Shown here piece by piece: positions 1 through 12,543 of a DNA stretch of 38,411 bases. Source of the stretch: Purshia tridentata (Eukaryota; Streptophyta; Magnoliopsida; Rosales; Rosaceae); contig QANT01003093.1 of the NCBI GenBank assembly GCA_003254885.1, forward strand, positions 1 to 38,411, written 5' to 3'. The stretch's first letter is position 1. Every line of letters starts with the position of its first letter. A program made the translations under genes and the position numbers. The notes below the pieces were generated by a model. The model searched no databases. It was not told the origin of the DNA and was given only the letters and a program-made list of their open reading frames with translations.

Positions 1-45
1 CGAAATCGAAATTTGATCGAAATTTCCGTCGAAATCGAAATTACA
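1..45. repeat. Short direct repeats at left edge
   Basis: The motif CGAAATCGAAATT occurs twice with related CGAAATTT copies between. It looks like the end of a larger diverged repeat lying outside the window. No further structure can be assigned. Confidence 0.4.
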
Positions 46-2147
46 CTCCTTGCCTCCATGCAACACTTTATTAGACTAATTTATTACCAAAAAAAAAAAA
101 AGCTTGCATTGTCTATCACAAGAAAAAAAGGGTCAATTTGCATAATGAAAAGCACTGATAGATGAAAAGAGAGATTTGAAACTTTTTTAGCATAAATGGG
201 AAAAAAATAAATAATATTGGTAGCTAAATTTGTGTAGACACCTACCAAACATAAACCTCCCACAACTGCTATAATGTGAAGCCTACCATATATAACACCT
301 TTTTTCAATCAATATTAGTGAAGTATTGTCTTCCTAGCCAATAAAACACTTTTCTTCATGTGTATCCAATAATATACCATTTTTATAAGGTGCACTTTTA
401 CTCACATTTTTGGCTCCTCCCATGTGAAGCACACCATAATATAATATGGCTGACATTTTCTTTTTCTTTTTCTTTTTATTATCAAGTTTTTGGCAGACTT
501 ATCATTGCACAATTATGGATTGTTTGCCAAGCATATCTTAAGCTCAACTAAGCATGGCTCCACAAAAGGAGTATGCATGCACCTCCTTTTAAGGTAGGCC
601 TTTTCAACAGCTATCTTTCTTCAATGACCAAAACCTTGTGAATTTTGTTTTTGTAATAATTTAATAGTTGATTGTCTAATTAAACAATGTGTTACTGTTA
701 ATGATGTATAAAGTGGTCCATGTTTGGTAGGGCTAAATCAGAACCATTATTTGGCAATGACCCAAAAACCATTTATTGGGGTGGTTGATTTCATTTGGGT
801 TCAAAGCTGCATTGCAATTTAGGTCTATACTATTGGCAAGTGGAAAAGTTGTTGGGTCAGCAGAGACACAGTAAGCAAGTTTATGACATTGTATTTGGTC
901 CTGCAAACCAAGTTATTTAGGCACATGCACAGTTATATCCAAATTTGACTTTATTGTACATAATATATTGCATTCAACCACAGATCTCTGCAATTCACCC
1001 AAGTTTTAGTTTTCTTTCATCATAATCTATTTGGTTCAAGCATGACTGCTGCAATTGTTGGAACTTGGAATATTGGTTTTTACAAACTCTCCTAGCTATC
1101 ATTTAAAATCCTCTATCTTATTAGAGGGTAGCAACATAATTCTATATTATAGAGATCTTTATTCAAGTCATGTTGTTTGCAGTCAATTTTTCTTTTCCCC
1201 ATTAAATTATGAGCTTCTGCCACAAAACAAAAGATTAGCACAAAAAACACAGAACAGTGTGGCCTAACTCCTGTGGCATAAATGGGATGGGCTTGGGATA
1301 TGTTGGGTTTCCAGAAGTTCCCATCCAGGTCAAGCTCAAATCCAAATGGATTGGAATTTCAACCATTAATGGCAGAAGTATTGGTTGGCTACTGGTTAGG
1401 CTTATGATCTGGCCAAGCCCATAGAAAAAGGCCCAGTCTTCCACCCAATTTAGAATCTTGACTCTGCACTGCTTCATCCATTAGGTGTTGGCTTAAACTG
1501 ATGTATTTTCTCCTCAACTCAACTGGCAAGTAAAGTATTGACCACACGGACACACCAGAAAGAAATAAACAAACTAGCCAGTCACCAAGATTTTCTTTTG
1601 AAGGGGCATGTAACTACAGTTTGGGCTTGAACTTTAGTTACAGGGGCCCATTACATAATTATAAGAGATCATTCTTTTGTGCATGCCCTTTTTACTTTAG
1701 AGAAAATAAAGATTGTAGTTGAAGAATATCTAGGTCATGATTGCAAGTTTCTTTCTGTGCATGTATGATTCACCATATGATAATTGGCTAGTTCATAATT
1801 TAAGAATGGGATGGTGATAGATCATGTGAACCAGAACCACTTGTAGAGGCTAGCTACTACTTTACAATACAATATATATAGTGATATATAATTTATGTAG
1901 CAGGGAAAAGACTAAAGAGACATGAAGAAAATGTAGAAAGTGCAGGGGAAAGAAAAGGAGAAAGAAAAGGGCAGTGAGAGAGAGACTGAGACTTCAGATT
2001 ACCCCCTGCTGCCTTTAACTGGCCTTTGGGCCTTTGGCTGATACATATGAAACCTTTGTATATGTCACTCTTCATCATCATGCTGTCTTTGTTTGCCAAC
2101 CTTTGTCCACAGCATCACTCTTATGACACATGTCAGATTGTTGTCAT

Positions 2148-2165
2148 GAGAGAGAGAGAGAGAGA
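2148..2165. repeat. (GA)n microsatellite
   Basis: Uninterrupted GA dinucleotide run in the spacer; likely length-polymorphic. Confidence 0.85.
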
Positions 2166-3194
2166 ATCTTATATGGGAGGTAGAGACTAGAGACTAGAGG
2201 GCCTAACACAAATAATCATTTCCCTGCTATGTACAAGCACTTGAAGTTAGTCCATATATGCATGCACTTGGGCCACAACCTTTAGTGGCATGGAGTATTG
2301 TACAACAAATAAACAAAGATGCCCTATTAATATATATTGCAGAAAGTGTTGGGTTAGATTTGCATGGTTTTGAGCTAGCTAGCTAGCTTCAAAGCCTTCA
2401 ATCCCAAACCATCATTTCCTCAATCCACAGAATTCATTGGCATGAAAATTAATATCAAAACCACTATCAAAACCATTTCAATTTGTGATTCTCTTCTTTT
2501 TGAGTTGGGGCTTAGAATATTCTCCTAAAAGTTTCTACCTTTAATATCAACTTCTCCTTGAATATCTCCTTGATCTCGTATAATTTTATTTTTGTCCTAC
2601 CCTTTTAGTTCTAAAGGGACTACTACTGGTTGAAGACTAATTATGCATGAACTTCCATCATAAAAGCCACAAATTAAAATGGGGTCACTAATAAATATAT
2701 CAATTTAACTTATACCTAGCTACATCCTACATTAGAACTCTCATAAGTGTAAAAATCTTTGTATTTGACTCATACATGTCAGTTGCAGGTAATTGCAAGT
2801 CATAGATATCCAAAATTAACCTTAAAACTTTGCACCGAATAAAATATTTGTGCCAATTGAAAATAATCAAAACATATTAAGATTATAAGCATAAATTAAT
2901 TCCTATTGGGTGCCTAATTGTTTTGCCTATATATACTAATTTGCTTTCCACCGACTACAGTAGTACTACATAATAAAACTTGAACAATACTTAATCACCT
3001 TGATCAAATCAAGATTTAATTAATCAATTTCCTTGTGCATTTGTACTCTTTCTCACTTTTTAATAGGTCGGTCCATAATCAAGTCTGTTTTGTTATTGGT
3101 AAATCACACCGAAAACATGGGAAAGATGCTTCTAGTTAATCTACTACAGTGGTGGTCCAGAGTCTCAGACCATGTTGGTCCATTACACTTTGAA

Positions 3195-3212
3195 ATATAT
3201 ATATATATATAT
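3195..3212. repeat. (AT)n microsatellite
   Basis: Uninterrupted AT run in the gene-poor spacer. Confidence 0.85.
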
Positions 3213-4392
3213 AAAGTTAGCTGGTCATGTAGCTTGGATTGGATAATATTGCAATGACAATCTTGAATCTTCTACTTTGACGCATGCCAGCCTCTGATTT
3301 TTTCTTTTCTATTTTTTCCTTGGGTTCATGTGATTGTGTGCGTCATAGAGAACCAATGGTTGTCATGATTAGGGTTTTGTTTTTGCCAAAATTAATTAAA
3401 TTACTTGGATATGTATAATTAATCAATGTATATTGCATTACTCTTTAAAGCGATTTGCTTGGACAAACAGTACTGGCATATATTGGTGGTCGATCATGTG
3501 CACTGTGTTAGACTATCGATAACAATATACCACCACCACATTTTCCCTATTGGTGAGTTGTAAATGTGATTACCATTTAATTGGGTCGAATTTAGAAAGA
3601 CCACAAGTACAAACTGCTGGCTAGTTAAAGATTGCAATCTATATGCTCATATCTTCAACTTTAGGCATATAAAATCCTCAAACTTTAGGCAGCTTTACCC
3701 TACACTTTACAAACCAGTAAAAGAGATAAAAAACGAGAATTGGTGGTTGCTTACCCAATTTCTTCTAAAGCCAATATCATCTTAAATAACTTTGATGTTA
3801 AAATTAAACTTTTAGAAAATAGGTTTTAAGTTAGCAAGTTTTACACCCACCAATTAATGACTGCTTATATATGCACGTGGGCAACAAAGCCAATAGCAAA
3901 ACTCTTTGATTTGATGAGGGACAGTAGCCAATGAAAAGATGTTAAGATGATTCTCTTTAATACATGTTAGTGGTCTCCTTACACATCTACATCAAAATCA
4001 AGAATTTGCAAATGAGGGACAAACACATGAAGCAAGTACCCAATTCATGTCATGGGGTAGGTCAAAGTTGGCATAGCTAGCTAGGGGACCCATTTTCAGA
4101 ACCATAGGGATATGACCACAAGCTTGTGATATGTTCATTTATTCTATTGAGATTCTGATAATGGTGCTTTCAAAATTAGGCATGCATATATGCATGGTAG
4201 GACCATATTGCAAAACCCTCCGCGTGACGATAAGCTGTTGACTAATCTTCATCGAATGAAGAACAACCCCCCACCACACAATGACTTAGAGCAAAATTCA
4301 ATACCCCATAATTAACCAATTCCTTTTAACAATTGAGATTAATCAACCTGCAGTTTAAAGTAGTAGGAATCAAGTGCTTCACAAGGAACCCT

Positions 4393-4411
4393 TTATATAT
4401 ATATATATATT
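4393..4411. repeat. (TA)n microsatellite
   Basis: Uninterrupted TA run in the gene-poor spacer. Confidence 0.85.
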
Positions 4412-5837
4412 TGTAAAAGATTGTATATTTTTTTTGTCAAATTAAAATATTATTTGCGGCCTTGAAATATGGGGAGTGTGAGGTGTTTGTAAAATGTAAA
4501 GAAATGTAGCACTATCATAGGGAAGTGTTGATGAGATGGGAATTTGATGTATCCTAAGCTCATTTTTATAATGAGTCATTGCTGATGTTTGGTGATTTCA
4601 CAAAGGCAGAGGCAGAAAGCACAATATTTTTTACTTTGATCAGAAAATATACCATTGTCTACCAGTCAAGTTTGGCTTGACACATAGTAAATTGTGATAT
4701 GGGATGTAACCTTCTCTCTCACACATCGATCTCTCTCTAACCAGGCTTATAATATATGTGGAAAACAGTTATCTTACCACACATTTTGACATTGAAAGTT
4801 TATATAATTTAGATTGAGAATATGACAATGAAACTTTTTATTGCATTTATTTTTTTCTCCATTTAATGTGGCACATTATGATATACACATCAGATCATTC
4901 TATGTTGAATGTAGTTTCATTCAATATGCCCTTGGCTTGAAACATAGCAGCAGTGCGATGATTCCTTTAATTTTGTGAACTCACATGGATCTTAGTTGGT
5001 ACCAACATAACCATGTCACCATTGATTAGTTTATCAGTTTCCTGCGGGAGAGCAAATATACAAATGAAACACACTATTCAAGACACGAAAATAAATATTA
5101 TATACAAGTGGTGGGATGTAGAATAAGTCCTAAAAAGATGATGGAAATTCCATTTATAAATTGTAACACATCCGAATCTCAAATGTTTTTAATATATATA
5201 CACATAATTACTTTTCTGATAAAATATCCATTATATACAAACCCTCCAATAGTTCATGAATTGAACTGTTTAATTTTTATATTTAAAAATTATTCATGTA
5301 AAACATTTGATAAATTATAAATTGTTAATCATTTAATTACCATCATAATTATTTTATTTTATAAATATACTATATTCTTTGATTTTCAGTTTGAACCATA
5401 AAAATACATAAAGCTGATTTATGATTTAAATATCGGGGACTTTTAGCCGTCATTATCGTTGCCACTCTTGATAGTCTAGTAGGGTTTTGGTAGCAACTAG
5501 ACTAGCAATTGACCATTGGTCCATGTTTAAGTATCAACACTAATATTGCAATAGTACTAGTTTCACCAATTACTATTTTAATTTTTGGTTACTAATTGAT
5601 GTTACAAATGATATGTGAATTTGTCAATACATGAATTTAGTGGACCAGAAAATGAAATAAATAAAAAAGGTCACATCAATTATGATTTATAAAATTTGAA
5701 TAATAATTAGTATTTCTAGTACTACTCTTAACATCGATATGAAAATTACTATTACTACCAAAATATATAAAAATAGACCAATTAACTATTAGTCTAACAT
5801 TATTTTTCTCTACTTATGTCACAAGTTTCGAACTTTA

Positions 5838-5891
5838 GATCTTATTCCCGACTTTGGCCACAAAAAAAAAAAAAAGGATCTTACTCCCGAC
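5838..5891 (+). mobile_element. Tiny poly-A insertion flanked by a 15-bp target duplication
   Basis: The 15-mer GATCTTATTCCCGAC (5838-5852) recurs with one mismatch (T to C) at 5877-5891. Between the copies are only 24 bases: TTTGGCCAC followed by a run of A and a G. A near-perfect 15-bp direct repeat around a poly-A tract is the signature of target-primed retroposition, so this is best read as an extremely 5'-truncated LINE or similar insert on the + strand. A slippage-born duplication is the alternative. Confidence 0.55.
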
Positions 5892-6329
5892 ATTAAAAAT
5901 AAGTATATAGAAAGCAAAAAATCATTTTGGAATTGTTTTGATAAATAATTTCGAATTTCAGTGCATTCCCAAAAGAATTTAGGAAATTAAATACTGACAT
6001 CTGACTAGTCACCAATTGCTTTTATGACCTTTGAACATCACCATTAGATCTCTGATAAACTGATACCACAACTTTGAGTCTATATAGAACGTACTATACT
6101 ATACAGTAAATAGGAGCTCATCTACGATCATATGTTCACGTTCAAAGGTTGATGCTATATGTCACCTTTTAACATGAACACATGATGAATTTACTATATA
6201 GTATCGGGGTTATGGGCTTTTGGGTTTAATTAGGAGGACGCATGGCTCATTCAATTGGAGGAGTCCGCGTTATGGGGTTAGCAAGAAAGCATTGTGTGTC
6301 AGTTTTGGCGTGCTTTACTGTGCAAGGTG

Positions 6330-6347
6330 GTGAGTGAGTGAGTGAGT
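6330..6347. repeat. (GTGA)n microsatellite
   Basis: Four and a half copies of a GTGA tetranucleotide, upstream of the NPY-like gene and possibly in its promoter. Confidence 0.8.
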
Positions 6348-7769
6348 CTCTTAATGCCACCTCCAAAAAACTCAATGAATTTCTCCTACTTTTTTTCTCA
6401 CCAAAATTAAAGTAGCCTAACTAAAGGAAAAATATTTCTTGTGCTAAAGAAAAAGTGTTTGTGCTTGGTACTAGTACTACCAAGACTGAAACATACATTT
6501 CGTGGCAAGTTTGCTTTTTTGCTAGTGTAATTTCATTTTTCAGATGTTGTTGGGACATGGGTGTACTTTGGGTCTGGATTGTGGAGCTCAGTAAACAGCT
6601 CATTTTTCTGATGGGTGCTTTTGAGGAGCTATGTTTCTTTTAAGCCCTTTTGGTTTTTCTGAGTTTCGTGAAAGTTTGTTTTTTTGGTGGTGGGTTTGGT
6701 TCTCAAGACTTCAATGCTTGTGCAATAGCTAGCCTCGCTCTTTGGTTTATGTTACTGTTCCTCTGTTCCTCTGAATTCTGAGCTCCTGATTCTTGAAGCA
6801 AAGGGTGAGTTGTGCTCAGCAATTTTCTCTCTTTATGTCTGTCTCTCCATCTCTCACTCCACTTTCTTTGTGGGTTTTGCTTAATCTTGGTTTTGGTATT
6901 GTTTTTGGACTTTTCTAGGCTTGGTTTTGGCTGATTGCACTCAGACTTTAACTGGGGTCTTTTATTTTTCACTTGCAAGTGCATGATACTATTTGGTAAT
7001 CTTGTAGAGCTCTGTAGATTTGATGAATGGTTCTTGGGTTTTGCTGGGGTTTACACGGAGAGTGGCTTTGGGGGCCTTTGTCTTTAAATTATATGCATAT
7101 TTCTTCATGTGGGGTTTTGGAGATTTTTACTTATACAGCATAATATGATCTTGGCCTCATTATTTTACTAGATTTTCTGCGATATATTCTGGTAGATTCC
7201 TCAGATTTCAGTTCAATTTTGTAATAATTTTTTGGTTGGTAGTTGATGTTTGGTTGTCCATTACTATAATAACTTTATTTTGTGATCTTTCTCATTTATT
7301 CCCATGCTTTGCCCAAATAAAAAGAGATGCTTGTTGTCTACCGTTTTGGTGGTTTCTTCAACTGATACCGAGATGCTGTTTTCAGTTGCAGGTTTTCAAA
7401 CTTCAACGGTAAAAAATAATCTATAAAATAAATGTTATTGATGTGTACATGTTGGGTTTGGAACTTGAAGCTTTAAAGGCGTCAAGAGGGTCTTGGTGGC
7501 ATGAATCTTTATTTTGCTTTTAAAAAGGAAAACAAAGAAACAGAGTCATCAGAAGAGAAAGATTAAGAAATAGCGAGGGATTGTGGTGGAGTCAGATTTG
7601 TGCTTGTGAGTCTCTGGTGTTTGATAATTATTTAGTGTTGAGAGTCTGTTGCCTATGTTCCCTGGGCTGACTTGGTGCGCCCGGACTCCGTGGGCTTTGC
7701 CGCCGACCAAGGAAACACCCTCTTCTTTGGCTCTCTTGCCATTTAAGAGAACCTTTTCTTTAAAAATTG

Positions 7770-7835
7770 CACAAACCCCATCTTCTCTTTCCCTTTCTTT
7801 CTCTCTCCCTATCTCTTAGACTCTCTCGGTCCCTG
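7770..7835 (+). promoter_or_regulatory. Pyrimidine-rich leader / Y-patch of the NPY-like gene
   Basis: A dense CT-rich stretch about 300-370 bases before the start codon. Such Y-patches typically lie at or just after plant transcription starts, so the leader may begin near here. Exon-like sequence with a GGTGAGT donor-like site near 6805 leaves room for an earlier start and a 5'-UTR intron. The exact start is not determinable from sequence alone. Confidence 0.4.
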
Positions 7836-8008
7836 TCAAGATTCGGTCATCTCTGCCCTGGATATATATCCATCCATTCCCTCTTTGAGATCCTTCTTTT
7901 CTCTCTTGAACCCAGGAAGTTGGTTGCATTCAGATATATATATCTATATATCTGGTTCCCACACCTGGTGTGTTCCTTTCGATTTCCTGCAACTCTTCCT
8001 CGATTGAG

Positions 8009-8050
8009 ATGCATTCTTATTGGGGATGTGTGGGGGTAGTTATGGTGTAG
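8009..8050 (+). promoter_or_regulatory. Upstream ORF (13 codons plus stop) in the NPY-like leader
   Basis: If the leader starts at the CT-rich patch, the first AUG is at 8009. It opens a short frame (M-H-S-Y-W-G-C-V-G-V-V-M-V, then stop at 8048-8050) ending 85 bases before the main start at 8136. It would be expected to lower or condition translation of the main protein. The peptide is not one I recognise as a conserved regulatory peptide. Confidence 0.4.
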
Positions 8051-8135
8051 TGTTTCATCAAGCAGTGGCAGGTTGAGTAGTGTGGAATTTTTGTTTTGGA
8101 GAAGTAGAGGAGAAGCAGATCTTTTGCTTGCCAAG

Positions 8136-11100
8136 ATGAAGTTCATGAAACTTGGATCGAAGCCGGATTCTTTTCAGACTGATGGTAATAATGTTAGGTG
8201 AGATCTTCTATGGCCTTCTGTGTAAACTATGCTCTTTCCTCAATTGTAAATTTGAATGATTTCTCTGATTGTCTAAAGCATATCAGTTCATATTGCATAA
8301 GCTTGTAAGAATAATATTTATGACTTTTAATTGGTTTTTCTGTTCATAAGAGCAAAGAATTGGGTTTGTCTTCTCATTGATAATGCCCGTGTCCACTCAT
8401 TTTTAGCAGCCAACTTGGTTGTTGCTAAAAAATTGGTCTTTAAAGTTTTGTCCTTTTTTGGCTACTAATCATTTCTCGCATTCTATTGTCTTAACATTGT
8501 CCTCATTATATGATTTAATATCAACCTTGGTTTTTGTTTTTGTTTGTTTAAGCAAAGGAGAACTTACTTCTCTTAGTGAGCCCATTTTATGAGAGCCTTG
8601 GGGTTTTATTGGGAATGACTCTTTTTTCTCCCTCTAATTGTATGAGGGAAGAAATAAATAAATAATTTTTGTTGAATCTGTCACATGCTCTAATTATATA
8701 ACTTTTTTTGAAACCTTAGAATCATTGGTAACATCCATTCTTGGCTATAGGCAATGTAGATCACCTCACATGATTTGTTATTTTCATGTGAATAAACAAT
8801 TTGTTAAAAGATGAGATGGTTGTTCATTAATTGACAGAAGAAGCTGCACTGCAAGCTAATAAGTTAACTGAACCAGGATAATATATAGAAAAACAGTGAG
8901 AAATGGTAAACTTGTGTCAATTGCATACAACATGTAAAAATGCCAATCAAATACCTTGCTAAAGCCATATTATAATATAGGAATAAGTATGCGAGGTCAA
9001 TGAATTGAATTTTTAGTATTATAAGTTCACAACATATTCGTTAAAAATATGGCCTTAAGATGTCTAGATTTATTTGATCATTGGAACAACTTGTTTGGAG
9101 TGTGACAGGGTAAGTTTCATAGCCTATCAACCTTTAGAAGGAGGGATTTTATAGCCATTTGTATATCTAACTACTTGGAACATAGCATTTATTATGAATT
9201 GAAGTTGGTACTTTGCCATAAAACTTACGTGGTTGCTTATTGCAAGCTCTAATTTTACCTAGGTCTTCTTATTAGTATTCTTTTTATTTTCAGTCATATC
9301 TATATATTGAGTGTTCTTAATAACACAAAGGAACCTTTGTATGTGCAGATATGTGGCGACTGATTTGGCAACAGACATCATTGTTAATGTTGGAGATTCA
9401 AAGTTTTATCTACACAAGGTAGTGGTCTGTTTTACTTTGCTTTATATAGTATCTCGTTTGAGGACTTCCAATAACTGTTGCCTCTTGCCATTGTTCATTT
9501 CATGATGAAATACATGGCTCCCCACTTACATGCCTTGCATGCTGAATCTTTTCATGTTCAGCAATCCATAGTCAAGAATTTGTATTGTGGTCCTTTCTGA
9601 AAGCAACCAGATTCCCAGAACAAATACAGATATTTTAGCTACCAAAATTATGAGCTAGAGAAAAGAGGTGTTTATTGAGTTTGCTGATTGGAACTTTCAT
9701 GATTTCTGTAAGGCTCGAAAGCAATATGTATGTGCTCAACTTTTTTTTAAAGATTTTTTCTTTATAGAAAACTTGTTTCATGAAGATAAACTACACATTT
9801 ATTTGGTACTGGATAGGACTATAAAATATTAATTTAAGACTACTTTGTTGATACTTAATAAATACCTTATCACTTGATGAATTATTACGATTTTATGGAG
9901 ACCAACAGAGCATTGATAGATATAGATGTTGACCATGATATATATGTTAATGTAAACTTTGAAACTCAAGAACTGATAATAGTGTTGGCAATTTCAACAC
10001 AGCTCCGTTGCATCTCAAAGTTTACTTGTCAATATGCTGTGTAGCTACAGATAATTGTCTTGTGAGTTGTGCTGATAAGAGTGCTAATCTGGTGCAGTTT
10101 CCTCTTCTATCAAAGAGTGCCCGCTTGCAGAAGTTGGTTGCAAACACTAATGAATCAAACACTGGTGAAGTTTACATTTCTGACATTCCTGGTGGCCCTG
10201 CTGCCTTTGAGATATGTGCCAAGTTTTGTTATGGCATGACTGTTACCCTCAATGCTTACAATGTTGTTGTGTCTCGATGTGCGGCTGAGTATTTGGGAAT
10301 GCATGAGTCTATCGAGAAAGGGAATCTCATTTACAAGATTGATGTGTTCCTCAGCTCTAGCATTTTCCGGAGCTGGAAGGATTCAATCATTGTTCTTCAG
10401 ACTACAAAGTCTCTTTTACCGATATCTGAGGAATTGAAGTTGGTCAGCCATTGCATTGACTCTATAGCTACCAAGGCCTGTGTTGATGCTTCAAAAGTTG
10501 ACTGGTCCTATACGTATAACCGGAAGAAGATCCCAGAGGAAAATGGGAATGATCCAAATTGGAATGGTGTCAGAAACCGTCCAGTTCCAAAGGACTGGTG
10601 GGTTGAGGAATTGTGTGAGCTTGAGATTGATTTATACAAGCGCGTTCTAACTAGTATTAAAACTAAGGAAATACTTTCCAGTGAAGTGATAGGAGAAGCC
10701 TTGAAAGCTTATGCTTACAGAAGGTTGCCAGGTTTCAGTAAAGGCATGATCCAGTATGGAGATATGGTAAAGCATCAATCAGCAGTGGATGCAATCGTCT
10801 GGCTGTTACCTGCAGAGAAAGGCAGTGTGTCTTGTAGTTTCTTGCTCAAATTGTTGAAAGCCGCCATATTTGTGGACTCTGGAGAAATGTCAAAGGGAGA
10901 GCTTGTAAGGAGAATAGGGCAGCAACTAGAAGAGGCTTCTGTAAATGATCTTTTGATACGATCAGCAGAAGGGGAAGGTACAGTATATGATGTTAGTGCT
11001 GTCCAAAAAATAGTAGAAGAGTTCCTAAGGCAAGACCAGAGTGCAGAGATTGAATCACTAGAAGAAGGCCATGAGCTTCAGGAGGTGAGAAGGCCAGGGA

Positions 11101-12019
11101 TCTTGTCGGATGCTTCTAAGTTGATGGTGGCAAAACTGATAGATGGGTATCTTGCTGAAATTTCAAAGGATCCCAACCTACCCTTGTCAAAGTTTGTTGA
11201 TCTTGCAGAGATGGTGTCAGGTTTCTCTCGACCTGCTCATGATGGGCTTTACCGAGCCATTGACATGTATCTTAAGGTAAGATATTCTCCATATTTCTAT
11301 TTCTCTGAGTAGACATTAAGTTGGTCATTTGATGGTGTCATGCAAGTTTTTTCATGTTACTGTGCAAACTAGGTGCCAAAAATTTTCTTTTTCTGGTTGT
11401 ATTTTGTTGCTGTTGTGATATATTTTTCACACTATGGCGTTCTTCGATGCAGGAGCACCCAGGGATCAGCAAGAGTGAGAGGAAGAGGATATGCAAGTTG
11501 ATGGACTGCAAAAAGCTATCAGTTGATGCTTGCATGCACGCCGTGCAAAATGAGAGACTCCCATTGCGAGTAGTTGTGCAGGTACTATTTTTTGAGCAAG
11601 TCAGGGCTGCTGCCTCATCAGGCAGCAGCACTCCTGACCTACCTAAGGGCATGAAGGACTTAAACAATGGATCCCATGGGAGTTCAAGGTCTGCAACAAC
11701 GAACACTGAGGAGGACTGGGATGCAGTGGCCTCAGCTGAGGAGCTTAGGGCCCTAAAGGGAGAGTTGGCTTCCTTAAGGTTGGCCAATGGTGTGGCAGGG
11801 TGTGAGAGGAATTTAGATAGTAAAAGCAGTGTTGACAAGGCAGCAGTTAGTAAAATGAGAGGGTTGCTCAAGTCAAAGAAGATCTTTGCAAAGCTCTTTA
11901 CAAGCAAAGGGGGACAAGGTGAGAATAGTGGCTCTGATTCATCTGAGAGTCTTGGTTCTGCTAATCCAGAAGAGGTTAAATCCACACCTTCCAGAAATAG
12001 AAGGCATTCGGTTTCTTAG
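8136..12019 (+). CDS. NPY-type BTB/NPH3 family protein (NAKED PINS IN YUC-like)
   Basis: Four exons, 8136-8197, 9349-9418, 10098-11276 and 11453-12019, all with GT-AG introns and matching phases, give 625 residues, close to the usual NPY size of about 570-640. The N-terminus begins [13 protein letters not shown], diagnostic of the NPY clade. A BTB fold follows at about residues 25-110 ([21 protein letters not shown]). The NPH3 domain runs from about residue 208 ([19 protein letters not shown]) to about 485, including [12 protein letters not shown] at the exon 3/4 junction and [14 protein letters not shown]. The tail is Ser/Thr-rich and ends RNRRHSVS. Family role: NPY proteins act with AGC kinases such as PINOID at the plasma membrane in auxin-dependent organ formation and gravitropism, possibly as CUL3 adaptors. 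The subfamily call is firm. Which Arabidopsis NPY (1-5) it matches best needs a tree. The gene converges on the HLS1-like gene. Confidence 0.93.
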
Positions 12020-12543
12020 TTGAATTAATCGACACGAAGTTAGGTATGAATTTTTCGGGTTTGTCCACCCTTTATGATCTTAGCAACTTAAGAAAATGGT
12101 TGTCTATTACTTGAGCGAAAGTGAAGTACATATAGTATGGAAGAAGAGTTTTTGTTGTATTTGCAGAAGAATTCAGAGGTTGTGAGAAAATGATAAACTA
12201 GAGAATGTAACTGGTGATCAAATGTCAAGAGTTCTAACTCCACTACTTACATATATGTTCTCTCATTACATAGTCCAACGTGTTATTATATTGTCAGTAT
12301 TGACCAAAACCATCAATTTAAATAAAAGCACAATCATGTTTGAATGTAATGTTTCTAATTCACAGACCGACAACATATAATATACCAAATTATCAAATTA
12401 TGTAGTAAGACAATTAACACAAGAAAGCTCACTCCATGATATGACATGTCACATGATTTGGACACATTGCCAATGAGAAATGTACAAAAATACAGAACCC
12501 AAAAATTACATTTCCATTATCCATTTGCTATTGCTATGCATTT
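12020..12543. other. Short tail-to-tail spacer with both 3' UTRs
   Basis: Only 524 bases separate the stop codon of the NPY-like gene (+) from that of the HLS1-like gene (-), so their 3' UTRs must share this space. An AATAAA at about 12321 could serve the + gene. If it does, the + transcript would run close to or into the 3' UTR of the - gene, giving complementary 3' ends. No other gene is seen. Confidence 0.5.

Larger units (their letters stand above)
46..6700. other. Gene-poor spacer upstream of the NPY-like gene
   Basis: About 6.6 kb of AT-rich sequence in which I recognise no protein family on either strand. Open frames are short, lack splice context and resemble nothing known. It holds microsatellites, a small poly-A insertion scar (5838-5891), several TAGC/GCTA runs, and presumably distal promoter sequence of the downstream gene. 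I also looked by eye for common conserved plant microRNAs and for tRNA T-arm sequences and saw none. Confidence 0.6.

Noticed and set aside
1893..2099. 68-residue minus-strand frame and possible microRNA precursor nearby
   Set aside because: The frame is Ser/Pro/Phe low-complexity. Nearby sequence has no match to common conserved plant microRNAs on either strand by eye, and no long foldback.
7767..8039. 90-residue open frame in the NPY-like leader
   Set aside because: It begins at TTG rather than ATG and is a Ser/Leu-rich reading of the CT-rich leader.
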